From Sphingobacterium oryzagri (GTDB lineage Bacteria > Bacteroidota > Bacteroidia > Sphingobacteriales > Sphingobacteriaceae): a stretch of DNA of 64,000 nt. A model generated the notes under the pieces. The model was not told the DNA's origin. It made no database searches and was given only the letters and a program-made list of their open reading frames with translations. The first letter of the stretch is position 1. Every line of letters starts with the position of its first letter. Where the stretch lies: positions 1,922,001 through 1,986,000 of the forward strand of contig NZ_CP117880.1 in the NCBI RefSeq assembly GCF_028736175.1. Direction: 5' to 3'. This document shows positions 33,628 through 42,033 of the stretch, one piece after another. A program made the position numbers and the translations under genes.

Positions 33628-34629
33628 ATGAACTTGGATGTTGTTTGGCAAAATAGGCGTAAATGGGCAAGAATTGTTGCCGTTTTGCTGCTTTTGGGCG
33701 CATATACCTACCTAACGAGAAGCTGCCAGACAGGCGGTCATTCTTCTAATGCGGCTTATGCCTCTACGGTGTCGACCCACGATGTTTCCGAAGGCGAACT
33801 CACGTTATTGACGTATAATGTCGCAGGGCTGCCCGATATGATTTCGGCTGCTGAAACACCGCGCTCGATCAGTATGCGCGAAATATCTAAAAAGCTCAAT
33901 GCCTTTGATATTGTAAATGTACAAGAAGATTTTCATTACCATCGGGATTTATACGACGGCGGAAATCAACATCCTTACCGCACGAAACATAAAGAAGCTA
34001 TTCCCTACGGGGATGGATTGAATACCTTGTCTAAATATCCGATCATCAAATCTGCGCGTATTGCCTGGACAGATTGCCACGGTTCGGATTGCCTTGCGGC
34101 AAAGGGTTTTTCGATGGTGCGGCTGCAACTGGGCAATGGAATCACGATGGATGTATACAACGTGCACGCTACTTCGCAGGATAATGTGGCAGCAGCAGCG
34201 GCAAGGAAGCATAATTTTAAACAGCTTGCCGCTTATATACGCAAACATTCCAACAAGGAGGCGGTATTGGTGATGGGCGATTTCAACGCACACTATGCAG
34301 CGTCGTGGGATAATGTGCAGGCATTTGCCGAATCCGTCGATTTACAAGACGCTTGGCTAACCGCAATCAAACAGGGGAAACGGCCCGTAGTCGACAGCAA
34401 CTTCGTTGCCCAAAATAAGCTGACGCTTACCGATAGTTGTGAAAGTATTGACAAGATTTTTTTTCGTAATAGCCCTTATATAGAATTTACCCCGCGCTCG
34501 TATAAAATTGAAAAGCAGCAATTTTCCAACAGCCAAGGTCAAGCCCTTTCCGATCATTGCGCTGTATCGTTTACTTTGAAATGGAAGAAAAAAAGCAATT
34601 TTTTTGCTGCACAAATTGATGATTATTAA
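33628..34629 (+). CDS. Endonuclease/exonuclease/phosphatase (EEP) family hydrolase, sphingomyelinase-like
   Basis: A 333-aa DNase I-fold hydrolase. A membrane-anchor or signal segment (about 14-30) precedes the domain. Catalytic positions of the family are present: Asn64 in TYNVAGLP, Glu100 in NVQEDF (metal ligand), His180 in VYNVHAT, Asp218 and Asn220 in MGDFNAH, and Asp309-His310 in LSDHCAV. The NVQED and VHAT patterns are closer to bacterial sphingomyelinase C and inositol-phosphatase members than to nucleases. It is exported or anchored, so it would act outside the cytoplasm, perhaps as a phosphodiesterase on a lipid head group. Divergent from the glycolipid operon and followed by its own terminator. 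Confidence 0.88.
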   Translation: MNLDVVWQNRRKWARIVAVLLLLGAYTYLTRSCQTGGHSSNAAYASTVSTHDVSEGELTLLTYNVAGLPDMISAAETPRSISMREISKKLNAFDIVNVQEDFHYHRDLYDGGNQHPYRTKHKEAIPYGDGLNTLSKYPIIKSARIAWTDCHGSDCLAAKGFSMVRLQLGNGITMDVYNVHATSQDNVAAAAARKHNFKQLAAYIRKHSNKEAVLVMGDFNAHYAASWDNVQAFAESVDLQDAWLTAIKQGKRPVVDSNFVAQNKLTLTDSCESIDKIFFRNSPYIEFTPRSYKIEKQQFSNSQGQALSDHCAVSFTLKWKKKSNFFAAQIDDY

Positions 34630-34664
34630 TCCTAAAAAATAGGTTAATAATTGGTTAGTTGATG

Positions 34665-34701
34665 TAAGATCGAAGTCTCCCCGGCTGCGATCTTATTTTT
34701 T
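34665..34701 (+). terminator. Rho-independent terminator after the EEP hydrolase gene
   Basis: Perfect 8-bp stem TAAGATCG / CGATCTTA with a 15-nt loop, followed by six T. It lies 35 bp after the stop codon. Confidence 0.75.
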
Positions 34702-34796
34702 ACTTATTATATGCGCTAATCGCGTGTAAGCCCAGTGGTGACGGGGCTATTTGTATTTAACAATTATTAATAATTTACGTCATTTTGTTTAGGCAT

Positions 34797-34804
34797 TACT
34801 TTTG
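34797..34804 (+). promoter_or_regulatory. Bacteroidota -7 box of the OmpA-family gene
   Basis: TACTTTTG, a perfect TAnnTTTG box 30 bp before the start ATG. No TTG is found at the ideal -33 position; a TTTG occurs too close upstream. Confidence 0.5.
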
Positions 34805-34834
34805 TAACTTTATTGCCAACAAAAATGCTATCGT

Positions 34835-35740
34835 ATGAAAAACGGAAGAATAATTACAATGGGCATCCTGGTGTCTGGCTTGTTTCTAGCAAGCTGTGTG
34901 AGTAACAAAAAATACACAGCTTTACAGACACAGCATCAGGATTTAGCAGCGGCTTACCAAAAAGGTCAAATGGACCTTACCGAAGCACGCTCACGGATAA
35001 AAAGTTTAGAAGATCAACTCGAGTATGAACGTAAAAACAACGCCTCACTCAAAGAATCGTTGGCGCGTTTGCAGGGCACGTTGGATCTGAGTATAAACCA
35101 AAACAGCCAAGGGAATGCGAATATTTCGAAATTGGTTGACGAGATTAATGCATCTAATAAGTATATACAGCATTTGGTAAATACCAAGAATAAGAGCGAC
35201 TCGCTCAACGTGGTATTAACGAATAACCTGACACGTTCCCTAAGCCGCGAAGAGCTACGCGATGTGGATGTGAAGGTCTTAAAAGGTGTCGTGTATATTT
35301 CGTTGTCTGATAACATGCTTTATAAATCAGGTAGTTATGAGATTTCTGACAAAGCAGGTGAAACCTTGAATAAAATTGCCAAAATCATTCAAGATTACAA
35401 AGACTACGAGGTGTTGATCGAAGGTAACACCGATACCGATCCGATCTCTAAACCGAATATCCGTAACAACTGGGATTTAAGTACCTTACGTGCTTCGTCG
35501 GTCGTGCAGGCTTTGCAAAATCAATATGGCGTAGATCCGAAACGATTAACGGCAGGTGGTCGCGGTCAGTACAACCCAATTGCGGAAAATACGTCGCCAG
35601 ATGGGAAAGCGCGTAACCGTCGTACACAGATTATCATCACACCTAAGCTAGATCAATTTATGGAATTGATCGATAAGGCACCGGAAAACTCAACAGACAC
35701 AACACAAACTGTTGACGGTGTAGGCGGTGATGTTTACTAA
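34835..35740 (+). CDS. OmpA-family peptidoglycan-binding lipoprotein
   Basis: A 301-aa outer-membrane lipoprotein. The signal ends at LASC (Cys21). A coiled-coil region (about 25-130) resembles a spacer. A C-terminal OmpA/MotB domain (about 165-280) has YKSGSYEISDKAGETLNKIA, VLIEGNTDTDPI and LTAGGRGQYNPIAENTSPDG, with the Asp and Arg (RNRRTQI) that bind diaminopimelate. Such proteins tie the outer membrane to peptidoglycan. It is monocistronic: a -7 box lies 30 bp upstream and a terminator follows the stop. Length and order match the typical Bacteroidota lipoprotein form, without a beta-barrel. Confidence 0.93.
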   Translation: MKNGRIITMGILVSGLFLASCVSNKKYTALQTQHQDLAAAYQKGQMDLTEARSRIKSLEDQLEYERKNNASLKESLARLQGTLDLSINQNSQGNANISKLVDEINASNKYIQHLVNTKNKSDSLNVVLTNNLTRSLSREELRDVDVKVLKGVVYISLSDNMLYKSGSYEISDKAGETLNKIAKIIQDYKDYEVLIEGNTDTDPISKPNIRNNWDLSTLRASSVVQALQNQYGVDPKRLTAGGRGQYNPIAENTSPDGKARNRRTQIIITPKLDQFMELIDKAPENSTDTTQTVDGVGGDVY

Positions 35741-35762
35741 TCGTAATACAAGTTTTTTTAAG

Positions 35763-35793
35763 GGCAGCGGTATTGATACAGCTGCCTTTTTTA
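35763..35793 (+). terminator. Rho-independent terminator of the OmpA-family gene
   Basis: Stem GGCAGC / GCTGCC (6 bp, 12-nt loop) followed by TTTTTT. The inverted repeat block begins about 20 bp after it. Confidence 0.8.
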
Positions 35794-35858
35794 TTCCAAA
35801 ATTGTGCAGTACAAAAAGTATTGGCCTGTCCTGGGGAGGGGCAAAAAAAGCGACATAC

Positions 35859-35924
35859 GACTCCGCTGGAGTCGAAATACCATATCATTTCAATCTTCTA
35901 TACATATGTGACCTCTCTGAGGTC
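35859..35924 (-). repeat. REP-like palindrome pair
   Basis: On the minus strand: GACCTCAGAGAGGTC (35924-35910), a 36-bp spacer, then GACTCCAGCGGAGTC (35873-35859). Each is a palindrome with 6-bp arms around a 3-nt centre. The same pair with the same spacing occurs at 41278-41343 and 41656-41721. Confidence 0.75.
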
Positions 35925-36053
35925 ATTAAAAAAAGCGCTTGGCTAAGTTGTGAGCGCAATCGTTCATAATCGCTTCGCGAGCAACGTCATCAACGTTTCA
36001 TCAAGCGATGGAAAACAAGCAATTGACGCAGGATTTGCGATGGGAAGGCATGA

Positions 36054-36099
36054 GAAATTGTTATAAAAAAATACAAAAGGATTTTTTTATAACAATTTC
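36054..36099. repeat. Long AT-rich hairpin within the left repeat block
   Basis: Perfect 19-bp arms (GAAATTGTTATAAAAAAAT and its complement) around an 8-nt loop. It is the strongest hairpin in the unit. Equivalent positions in the right-hand units keep the stem with different loops, and one unit has a different stem sequence altogether. Confidence 0.8.
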
Positions 36100-36660
36100 T
36101 AGCCTGCGCGGCAATTGGCTTGTGCGGGAAGGGTAGTGCGACAAATCGCCTCGATGAAACAAGGACTTTTTTGAATACTTTTTGTGTCCAGACAAAAAGT
36201 ATTGCCCTGTCCCGGCGAGGGACAAAAAAAGCGTAATAAATACGACTTCTTTCCCATCACACAAACCTTTCCGCCGCTCGCCGCGGCAAGGCCTTCCTTG
36301 GAAGAACCCAAGGAAGCAAGGTTCTCCTGTCTCCTGAAGGTGGTTTGTCGCACAAGCCATCACACAAAAAGCGATATGCTCACAAAGCTGGAATAACATC
36401 GAAACCCTTACAGGGGATTTCGATATGATTCCTAGGCTTTACCCTCCACACAAAAAGCCATCGCACAAGCTTTTTTCCCCACCACTACATGAGACATTTT
36501 AATTTATCGCTTTGCAATATCGTGAACGCAAGCGTTAATAAACGCTCAGCGAAAAACGTCCTCAACGTTTCATCAAGCGATGGAAAAAAATGGACGCGGG
36601 TCGTGCCCACTATTAGCCTGATTGATCTCAAACGATCTATTTGACGTCGATAATAAACAA

Positions 36661-36694
36661 AAAAAAAGCGTTTACATACATAAACGCTTTTTTT
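36661..36694 (-). terminator. Terminator of the tRNA-Arg gene
   Basis: Perfect 14-bp inverted repeat AAAAAAAGCGTTTA / TAAACGCTTTTTTT with a 6-nt loop, directly after the tRNA 3-prime end. On the minus strand it ends in seven T. Confidence 0.85.
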
Positions 36695-36695
36695 G

Positions 36696-36767
36696 TGTCC
36701 TCGGCGGGGGTCGAACCCACATCTTCAGAACCGGAATCTGAAATTCTATCCATTGAACTACGAAGAC
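36696..36767 (-). tRNA. tRNA-Arg, anticodon CCG
   Basis: The 72-nt minus-strand sequence folds as a normal tRNA. The 7-bp acceptor is GTCTTCG / CGAGGAC with one T-G pair. The D stem is GTTC / GAAT. The anticodon stem TCAGA / TCTGA has loop TTCCGGT, giving anticodon CCG (reads CGG). The T arm is GTGGG-TTCGACC-CCCGC. The discriminator is A, and CCA is not encoded. It lies about 110 bp inside the left repeat block boundary and has its own terminator. Confidence 0.95.
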
Positions 36768-36882
36768 TTCGCGTGCAAAAATAACACTTTTTGACATAGT
36801 TTATGCCTTTATTTTAAATATTATTTTCGCATGCGACGACGATGAGCTTGCTTTTTTATGTTACCAGAAGATAGTCATCGAC

Positions 36883-37512
36883 TTAGTGATCGTGATCGCC
36901 TTCATTAACCAAATGTACGCTAACTTTCAAGTCCAGATCGTTAGCACCTGTGAATTGAGTATAGTTCGCATTGTTCCAATCGGCGGCAGTGATATTGGCT
37001 TTCACACCATCATTCAAGTGACGCAAGATATAGTTTAACGTAAACGTGTTGGCTGTAGCATTTACCGTTAGGTAGCCAGTAACCCCAACGTTAACGGAAG
37101 CTCCGCTAGCGTCTACATCAGCGTATTCATAAGACAACGCATTTGCTGGAGCGCCTAAAATAAAGGCTTGGTGAATATCTGCACGCGAAATAAACGTTTG
37201 CTGAGTTTCGCGACCGGCAAAGTCTGTCGCTACAAGTTGTAAACGGTAACTTTTACCAACTTCGAGATGTAAATGTTCACCTACCGGTGGAAGCATATTA
37301 GCCCCAGAGAACGTAATCTCGGATGTTTCAGGATTGTTGATGTCGTGGTAGTGCGCGTGATCGCCATCTTCTTCACGTTCTACTTCTGTAAAAATTAATT
37401 TGGCCACACCCACTTCTTCTTGGTCAATTTCTGGCGTAGGATCGTCTTTAGAACAAGATGTAGCGAAGATGATCATGGATAGCGCGATAATAGCAAGATT
37501 AAATTTTTTCAT
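36883..37512 (-). CDS. His-rich lipoprotein linked to a metal-type TonB receptor
   Basis: A 209-aa lipoprotein: MKKFNLAIIALSMIIFATSC gives Cys20, followed by an Asp/Glu linker. The mature part is beta-rich and has several His clusters: EEDGDHAHYHDIN near residue 50, GEHLHLEVG near 79-87, and the C-terminal DHDH. This pattern suggests binding of zinc or copper at the cell surface or in the periplasm. It follows the TonB receptor gene by 10 bp on the same strand and must be co-transcribed with it. I do not know a named family. The metal role is inferred from His content and context, not shown. Confidence 0.8.
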   Translation of the reverse strand: MKKFNLAIIALSMIIFATSCSKDDPTPEIDQEEVGVAKLIFTEVEREEDGDHAHYHDINNPETSEITFSGANMLPPVGEHLHLEVGKSYRLQLVATDFAGRETQQTFISRADIHQAFILGAPANALSYEYADVDASGASVNVGVTGYLTVNATANTFTLNYILRHLNDGVKANITAADWNNANYTQFTGANDLDLKVSVHLVNEGDHDH

Positions 37513-37522
37513 GTGATTAAAA

Positions 37523-39847
37523 TTAGAATTGATAAGAAATTTTTAAATTAATGTTTCGGCCCATTTGATGCGTATAGTACCGCAAACGGTCCAGGTAATC
37601 CTTGTATTCACGATTGAATACATTATCTACCGAAAGCAATATAGCTAGCTTCCGGTCTGTAGCAAGATCAAATTGCTTACTGGCAACGAGGTCGATCAAG
37701 TGATAAGCCGGTGGCGGCGCCTGATAGTCTGAGTTAGGCTCGTAGCGCGTTTGCTTAGCGACAAAACGGTGCGCTACTTTGAGGTAACTCAAGGCCTCCG
37801 CGTTACTTTTATATCTCCACGTAAGGCCATGTTGCAATCGATCTGCCGGGATGTACGGTAAATAGTTTTTCAACGATAAGTTTTTAGCGCGCACCAGGGA
37901 AGCACTTACATCATATTGCAATTGTTCATTTATCAAATAAGCAAGACGTAGATCTGCCCCATAAAACAAAGCATCGTGTTGTTGGTAAACGAATAAAGGA
38001 AAGGTGCCTCTTATCGTTTGCCTTACCGAGTCGGGATTAGGCTGCGCGTAAATATAGTCATACAACATTTGCGCATAAGCGTCCAAAGTCACGTTGATCT
38101 TATCGGTGTTGAGGATAAAGGAGTTGATCCATTTCAAGCCTTTTTCACTTTTCAGTTGTTCGTTTCCGAGCTCGTAGGTGGCACTGCCGTGGTGCACACC
38201 GTCGCTATACAATTCGTTTACCGATGGTGCTCTCCACGCTAAACCAATGTTGCTTTTCCAGCTCAGCGTTGGTGTAAAGTGGTAAAGTATGCCGATGGTT
38301 CCAGAGGCGTTATGAAATGTTCGTGTATCTTCTAGCAGGTATTGCGGAATACTACCATCTGCATTGACGACATCACGTCGGTAGCGAAATCCAGCAACGT
38401 CAAGATATTTGAAATCGTAACGGGCGCCAGCTTCGGCATGCAATCGGCCGATGTGAAACTGATGAATACCAAATAACCCTACTGTGTAGTTGTCGAAATT
38501 TGGAATAATCGGCGTTGTACCGGTGCCGGGTGTATTATTATTGACTTGGCTTAATGCCTGTACACCCAATGAGCTATTTTTCTCTTTAAATAAGACATCC
38601 AAACTTTGTGTGTTCAATACCATGTCCGCCATCGGCGTGTCATCTGACGCTACACGACGCACATCGTATTCACGACGGTGGTTGCGCTGGAAACCGTATT
38701 GAACCTCCAAGCTGCGATCGGCCTGGAAGAAATGCTTCCAGGTAGCTTTGGCAAGATCGTGACTGACCTTTTGACGGGGTGCTTTAATAGCATAACTAAA
38801 AGCATAATCCTCAAACGGACGGCCATTTGCGATACGTGCATAAATATCGTCAATCGTGCCAATATGGGCGCCTTCAAAAATTCCTAGCGTCGTACCGAAA
38901 TGACTGTAAAACGCCTCGAAATTGTTTTTACCCATTTGATAAGTCAGCGCCCCGCTATAGTTTAGCTCTTCCACACCCGTGTTACCGACTTGATAACGCG
39001 GAGCTGCATAATTACCAAGTTTCTTGCCCGACGACTGTATACGCCAGCCCAGATTAGGCAGCAAAGTAGTGCGTCCTTCCAGCAGCGCATGCAATGTGCC
39101 GCCACGTCCATTCGTTTGCCCGATGGCATCAATCTTTCCCGATAGCGTTTTACTCGTATCAATAGGATTGGGCGATACCAAGACTACACCACCAAGCGCA
39201 TCTGCTCCATATCGCACACCTTGCGCACCCTTGATCACTTCCAGTCGGTCGCCTATGAAAGGATCAATCTCCGGAGCGTGCTCTACGCCCCATTGTTGTC
39301 CTTCTTGACGGATGCCGTTATTCAGTATCAGGATTCGGTTGCTGTGCAATCCGTTAATCACGGGTTTAACGATGCTATTTCCCATGCCGATTGTGGATAC
39401 GCCTGAAATGGCCAATAACGATTCGGCAAGTGTCTTTCCTTTGTTTTCCTGCAGTTCCTGAGCCGATAGCCCATGCGTACTTTGCGAAAGCGCAGCTTGT
39501 TGCTGGCCGATGATCGTGATATCTTGTAAGTGTATCGCGTCGGGAGTTAACGTCAGGACGAGGGTACTGTCATTGTGGAGATCCAGCACGAGTGCCTGTT
39601 CACGATAACCCAAATGCGTTAACGTGAGCGTATGGTTTCCCTCGCATAACTTACTAAACTCGAAGTTGCCTTCTTGATCGGTTGTGGTTGTCCGACTTTT
39701 AGTCAGCCGCACGATCACACCGCTTAACACTTCGCCATTCGTTGACTTTACCTGACCGCGAACGTAGATAGCACAATTGTCTTGAGCCTGTGCAGATAGT
39801 CCTAAAAGGAACATCCACAGCAGTAGCCCAATGCCTACTCTTAACAT
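37523..39847 (-). CDS. TonB-dependent receptor (ZnuD-like, probable metal uptake)
   Basis: A 774-aa TonB-dependent receptor. A signal peptide (1-21, ending SAQAQ) is followed by a carboxypeptidase-regulatory-like domain (about 28-108), a plug (about 118-225, with TLAESLLAISGVSTIGMG, ILILNNGIRQEGQQWGVEHA and LEVIKGAQGVRYGADALGGV) and a beta-barrel ending in ISYQF. The HAPEIDPF plug segment and overall pattern recall zinc/copper receptors of the ZnuD group. It is flanked in the same direction by a small His/Cys-containing protein upstream and a His-rich lipoprotein downstream, which supports a metal substrate. Complete, of normal length. Confidence 0.93.
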   Translation of the reverse strand: MLRVGIGLLLWMFLLGLSAQAQDNCAIYVRGQVKSTNGEVLSGVIVRLTKSRTTTTDQEGNFEFSKLCEGNHTLTLTHLGYREQALVLDLHNDSTLVLTLTPDAIHLQDITIIGQQQAALSQSTHGLSAQELQENKGKTLAESLLAISGVSTIGMGNSIVKPVINGLHSNRILILNNGIRQEGQQWGVEHAPEIDPFIGDRLEVIKGAQGVRYGADALGGVVLVSPNPIDTSKTLSGKIDAIGQTNGRGGTLHALLEGRTTLLPNLGWRIQSSGKKLGNYAAPRYQVGNTGVEELNYSGALTYQMGKNNFEAFYSHFGTTLGIFEGAHIGTIDDIYARIANGRPFEDYAFSYAIKAPRQKVSHDLAKATWKHFFQADRSLEVQYGFQRNHRREYDVRRVASDDTPMADMVLNTQSLDVLFKEKNSSLGVQALSQVNNNTPGTGTTPIIPNFDNYTVGLFGIHQFHIGRLHAEAGARYDFKYLDVAGFRYRRDVVNADGSIPQYLLEDTRTFHNASGTIGILYHFTPTLSWKSNIGLAWRAPSVNELYSDGVHHGSATYELGNEQLKSEKGLKWINSFILNTDKINVTLDAYAQMLYDYIYAQPNPDSVRQTIRGTFPLFVYQQHDALFYGADLRLAYLINEQLQYDVSASLVRAKNLSLKNYLPYIPADRLQHGLTWRYKSNAEALSYLKVAHRFVAKQTRYEPNSDYQAPPPAYHLIDLVASKQFDLATDRKLAILLSVDNVFNREYKDYLDRLRYYTHQMGRNINLKISYQF

Positions 39848-39888
39848 GTATATTTTACTTATTGTTGTATAAAACTGATTTACCGTGT

Positions 39889-40224
39889 TTATACAAGAAA
39901 TGGAGGGTCTTTATTGCTTTTTCGTAAAAGCGTGATGCTTTGGTAACGGTTGTTAACTGTCGCGCTATTTAAATGAACGAGTATATTTTCCGCCACGTCA
40001 GGTAGTGGCGTATAAATTGTTAAATCAGGTGTGACTTGATGCGAGACAAACCAGCAAAGGGAACAATCGTCTGCGGCTGTAGATTGCTGATGCGTATCGT
40101 GCGGTGTCCTGGTTTCGCAGGTATGCTGGTGACGCCTGTCATGCGTATATTGGAGCGCACTGGTCGATAGTAGACCAATGAGTCCGATAACTACATACAT
40201 ATATAGCAATATCTGTTTCACCAT
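39889..40224 (-). CDS. Small His/Cys-containing exported protein upstream of the metal receptor
   Basis: A 111-aa protein with an N-terminal hydrophobic signal or anchor (about 4-22). A His-rich stretch follows (YTHDRRHQHTCETRTPHDTH), then DCSLCWFVSHQ with a Cys-x2-Cys, and a C-terminal KDPPFLV. Short proteins with this plan (signal, His run, CxxC, ending in a PP motif) are commonly found next to metal TonB receptors in Bacteroidota, as I recall. It sits 41 bp before the receptor gene on the same strand. Function unknown; metal handling or sensing is likely from context. Confidence 0.72.
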   Translation of the reverse strand: MVKQILLYMYVVIGLIGLLSTSALQYTHDRRHQHTCETRTPHDTHQQSTAADDCSLCWFVSHQVTPDLTIYTPLPDVAENILVHLNSATVNNRYQSITLLRKSNKDPPFLV

Positions 40225-40307
40225 AACGAACTACAAATATAGAGTAAATGCAACGCTATTGCAAATTTAATCCAAGAGAAAAAAACTCCATCGTTGATTG
40301 CGGCTTC

Positions 40308-41201
40308 TTACGAGCGCGGATGATACTGCGTAATGATAGACTGCAGGTAATCTTTGTCGATATGGGTGTATATTTCTGTGGTCGTGATACTTTCGTGTCC
40401 CAACATATCTTGCACAGCACGTAGATCAGCACCGCCCTCAACGAGGTGTGAGGCGAAGGAGTGGCGAAATGTGTGCGGGCTTAAAGGCTTTGAAAGTCCT
40501 GTTTTTTTCGCGAGCTCTTTGATAATAAGAAAGACCATTACTCGGGTGAGCTGTTTACCACGCCTATTTAAGAATACGATATCGGCTGCTTCGGCATGCA
40601 CAGGTATATGCGGACGGATTTCATCAAGGTAGATTTTGATGTATTTGATGGCGGTGCTGCCAATCGGAATGAGCCGTTCTTTATTGCCTTTGCCTTCTAC
40701 TTTTATAAATTCAATATCGAGGAACAGGTTGGATATTTTTAAATTGACCAGCTCGGATACGCGCAGACCACATCCATACAAAATTTCCAAGATCGCTTTG
40801 TTTCGGGCACCTTCCAATGTAGAAAGGTCGATGGCATTGATCAGCGCCTCGATCTCCTGGATATTTAATACGCTTGGTATCTTTCTGTTCAAACGAGGCG
40901 ACTCCAGCAATGCTGCAGGGTTGCTTTTTATTTGATATTCTATTTCTAAAAAACTGAAAAAGGTTTTCAATCCGGAAAGCAGCCGCGCCTGGGTAAAGGG
41001 AGAAATGTTGAATTCGTTTATAAAAATGAGGAATTGCTGTATAGTTCGGGTGTCAATATCTTCCAACGCTAGCTGTTTGTATGCACAATATGATTCCAGC
41101 TTTTGTACGTCGTTTAAATAGGCTTCAACAGAGTTATTGGAAAGGTTACGTTCAAGCTGTAAATAGCGTTTAAAATCTTGTTTTGCCAAATCCCATTTCA
41201 T
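40308..41201 (-). CDS. xerD: Tyrosine recombinase XerD
   Basis: A 297-aa site-specific tyrosine recombinase. The N-terminal SAM-like DNA-binding domain (1-100) includes FKRYLQLERNLSNNSVEAYL. The catalytic domain has all expected residues: Arg147 (GCGLRVSEL), Lys171 (GKGNKER), His243 and Arg246 (HTFRHSF), His269 (GHESI) and nucleophile Tyr278 (EIYTHI). Size and sequence fit chromosomal XerD, which with a partner resolves chromosome dimers at dif. The open frame continues upstream to 41399, but that part translates repeat DNA (MCPDKKYCPVPARDKK), so the ATG at 41201 (MKWDLAKQDF) is the true start. The repeat array begins 76 bp upstream of the gene. Confidence 0.93.
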   Translation of the reverse strand: MKWDLAKQDFKRYLQLERNLSNNSVEAYLNDVQKLESYCAYKQLALEDIDTRTIQQFLIFINEFNISPFTQARLLSGLKTFFSFLEIEYQIKSNPAALLESPRLNRKIPSVLNIQEIEALINAIDLSTLEGARNKAILEILYGCGLRVSELVNLKISNLFLDIEFIKVEGKGNKERLIPIGSTAIKYIKIYLDEIRPHIPVHAEAADIVFLNRRGKQLTRVMVFLIIKELAKKTGLSKPLSPHTFRHSFASHLVEGGADLRAVQDMLGHESITTTEIYTHIDKDYLQSIITQYHPRS

Positions 41202-41277
41202 GAGGTAAAGGTAGTAAAAATTGATTTTTCTTTTTTTTGATTGAAATAGCGGCTTGTTAATCACATTATGCTGTTTT

Positions 41278-41343
41278 GACCTCAGCGAGGTCATATATGT
41301 ATAGCAAAAGATGGTAATTTTGTTTTTAGACTCCAGCGGAGTC
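41278..41343 (+). repeat. REP-like palindrome pair of S1
   Basis: GACCTC-AGC-GAGGTC and GACTCC-AGC-GGAGTC, 36 bp apart, the same arrangement as at 35859-35924 and 41656-41721. The two palindromes share the AGC centre and differ in arm sequence. Confidence 0.75.
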
Positions 41344-41655
41344 GTATGTCGCTTTTTGTCCCTCGCCGGGACAGGGCAATACTTTTTGTCTGGACACAAA
41401 AAGTATTCAAAAAAGTCCTTGTTTCATCTAGGCGATCTGTCGCACGTATCCTTCCCGCACAAGCCAATTGCCGCGCAGGCTAGAAATTGTTAAAAAAATC
41501 CTTTTTTATTTTTTTATAACAATTTCTCATGCCTTCCCCACACACAACCTGCGTCAATTGCTTGTTTTCCATCGCTTGATGAAACGTTGATGACGTAACT
41601 CGCGAAGCGATTATGAACGATTGCGCTCACAACTTAGTCAAGCATTTTTATAAAT
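41278..41655 (+). repeat. Short repeat unit S1 (REP-like pair plus common core)
   Basis: A 378-bp unit. It opens with GACCTCAGCGAGGTC (41278-41292) and GACTCCAGCGGAGTC (41329-41343). The core shared with all units then follows: GTCCC-TCGCC-GGGAC hairpin (41358-41372), the 12-bp AATACTTTTTGT stem, the AAATTGTTA/TAACAATTT stem, and a tail ending in the CATCGCTTGATGAAACG block. The tail palindrome is of the AGCGAT/ATTGCGCT type, unlike that in S2. Confidence 0.85.
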
Positions 41656-41721
41656 GACCTCAGCGAGGTCACATATGTATAGAAAATTGAAATGATATGG
41701 TATTTCGACTCCAGCGGAGTC
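41656..41721 (+). repeat. REP-like palindrome pair of S2
   Basis: Both palindromes are identical in sequence to those of S1 and again separated by 36 bp, although the spacer sequence differs from S1. Confidence 0.75.
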
Positions 41722-42033
41722 GTATGTCGCTTTTTTTGCCCCTCCCCAGGACAGGGCAATACTTTTTGTCTGGACACAAAAAGTATTCAAAAAAGTCCTT
41801 GTTTCATCGAGGCGATTTTGTCGCACGTATCCCTCGCACACAAGCCAATTGCCGCGCAGGCTAGAATGACAGCACAAAATCCTTTGGATAATTTTGTGCA
41901 ATAATTCTTAAGCCTTCCCATCGCACAACCTGCGTCAATTACTTGTATTCCATCGCTTGATGAAACGTCGATGACGTTGTCGCACGCGTTTAATATCGCG
42001 AGCGTGCACGATTTCGCAAATCGATAAATTAAC
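41656..42033 (+). repeat. Short repeat unit S2
   Basis: Second 378-bp unit with the same REP-like pair (41656-41670 and 41707-41721). Here the AT-rich hairpin is replaced by a different one with intact pairing: GCACAAAAT (41872-41880) / ATTTTGTGC (41891-41899). The first ~105 bp match the truncated short unit at 35811-35924 almost exactly. Confidence 0.85.

Larger units (their letters stand above)
35811..36586 (-). repeat. Left repeat block: inverted long unit plus truncated short unit
   Basis: Read on the minus strand, this block is homologous to the array at 41278-43740. It starts with the 3-prime end of a unit (from 36586), then a whole long unit (36497 down to 35925, 573 bp), then the first ~110 bp of a short unit carrying both REP-like palindromes. 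The short part is nearly identical to the short unit at 41656, with two mismatches in about 105 bp. Similarity stops at about 35811, exactly after the left arm of the AATACTTTTTGT hairpin. The unit has no protein gene: a 1-nt length difference before the shared GTATTTATTAC breaks the frame that is open in the right-hand copies. Confidence 0.85.

Noticed and set aside
36696..36767. tRNA-Arg as attachment site of an integrated element
   Set aside because: No direct repeat of the tRNA 3-prime end was seen in the flanking DNA, and no integrase other than chromosomal XerD is present.
41202..41399. N-terminal extension of XerD by 66 codons
   Set aside because: The extension translates repeat-unit sequence and intergenic DNA; known XerD proteins start at MKWDLAKQDF-like residues, matching the ATG at 41201.
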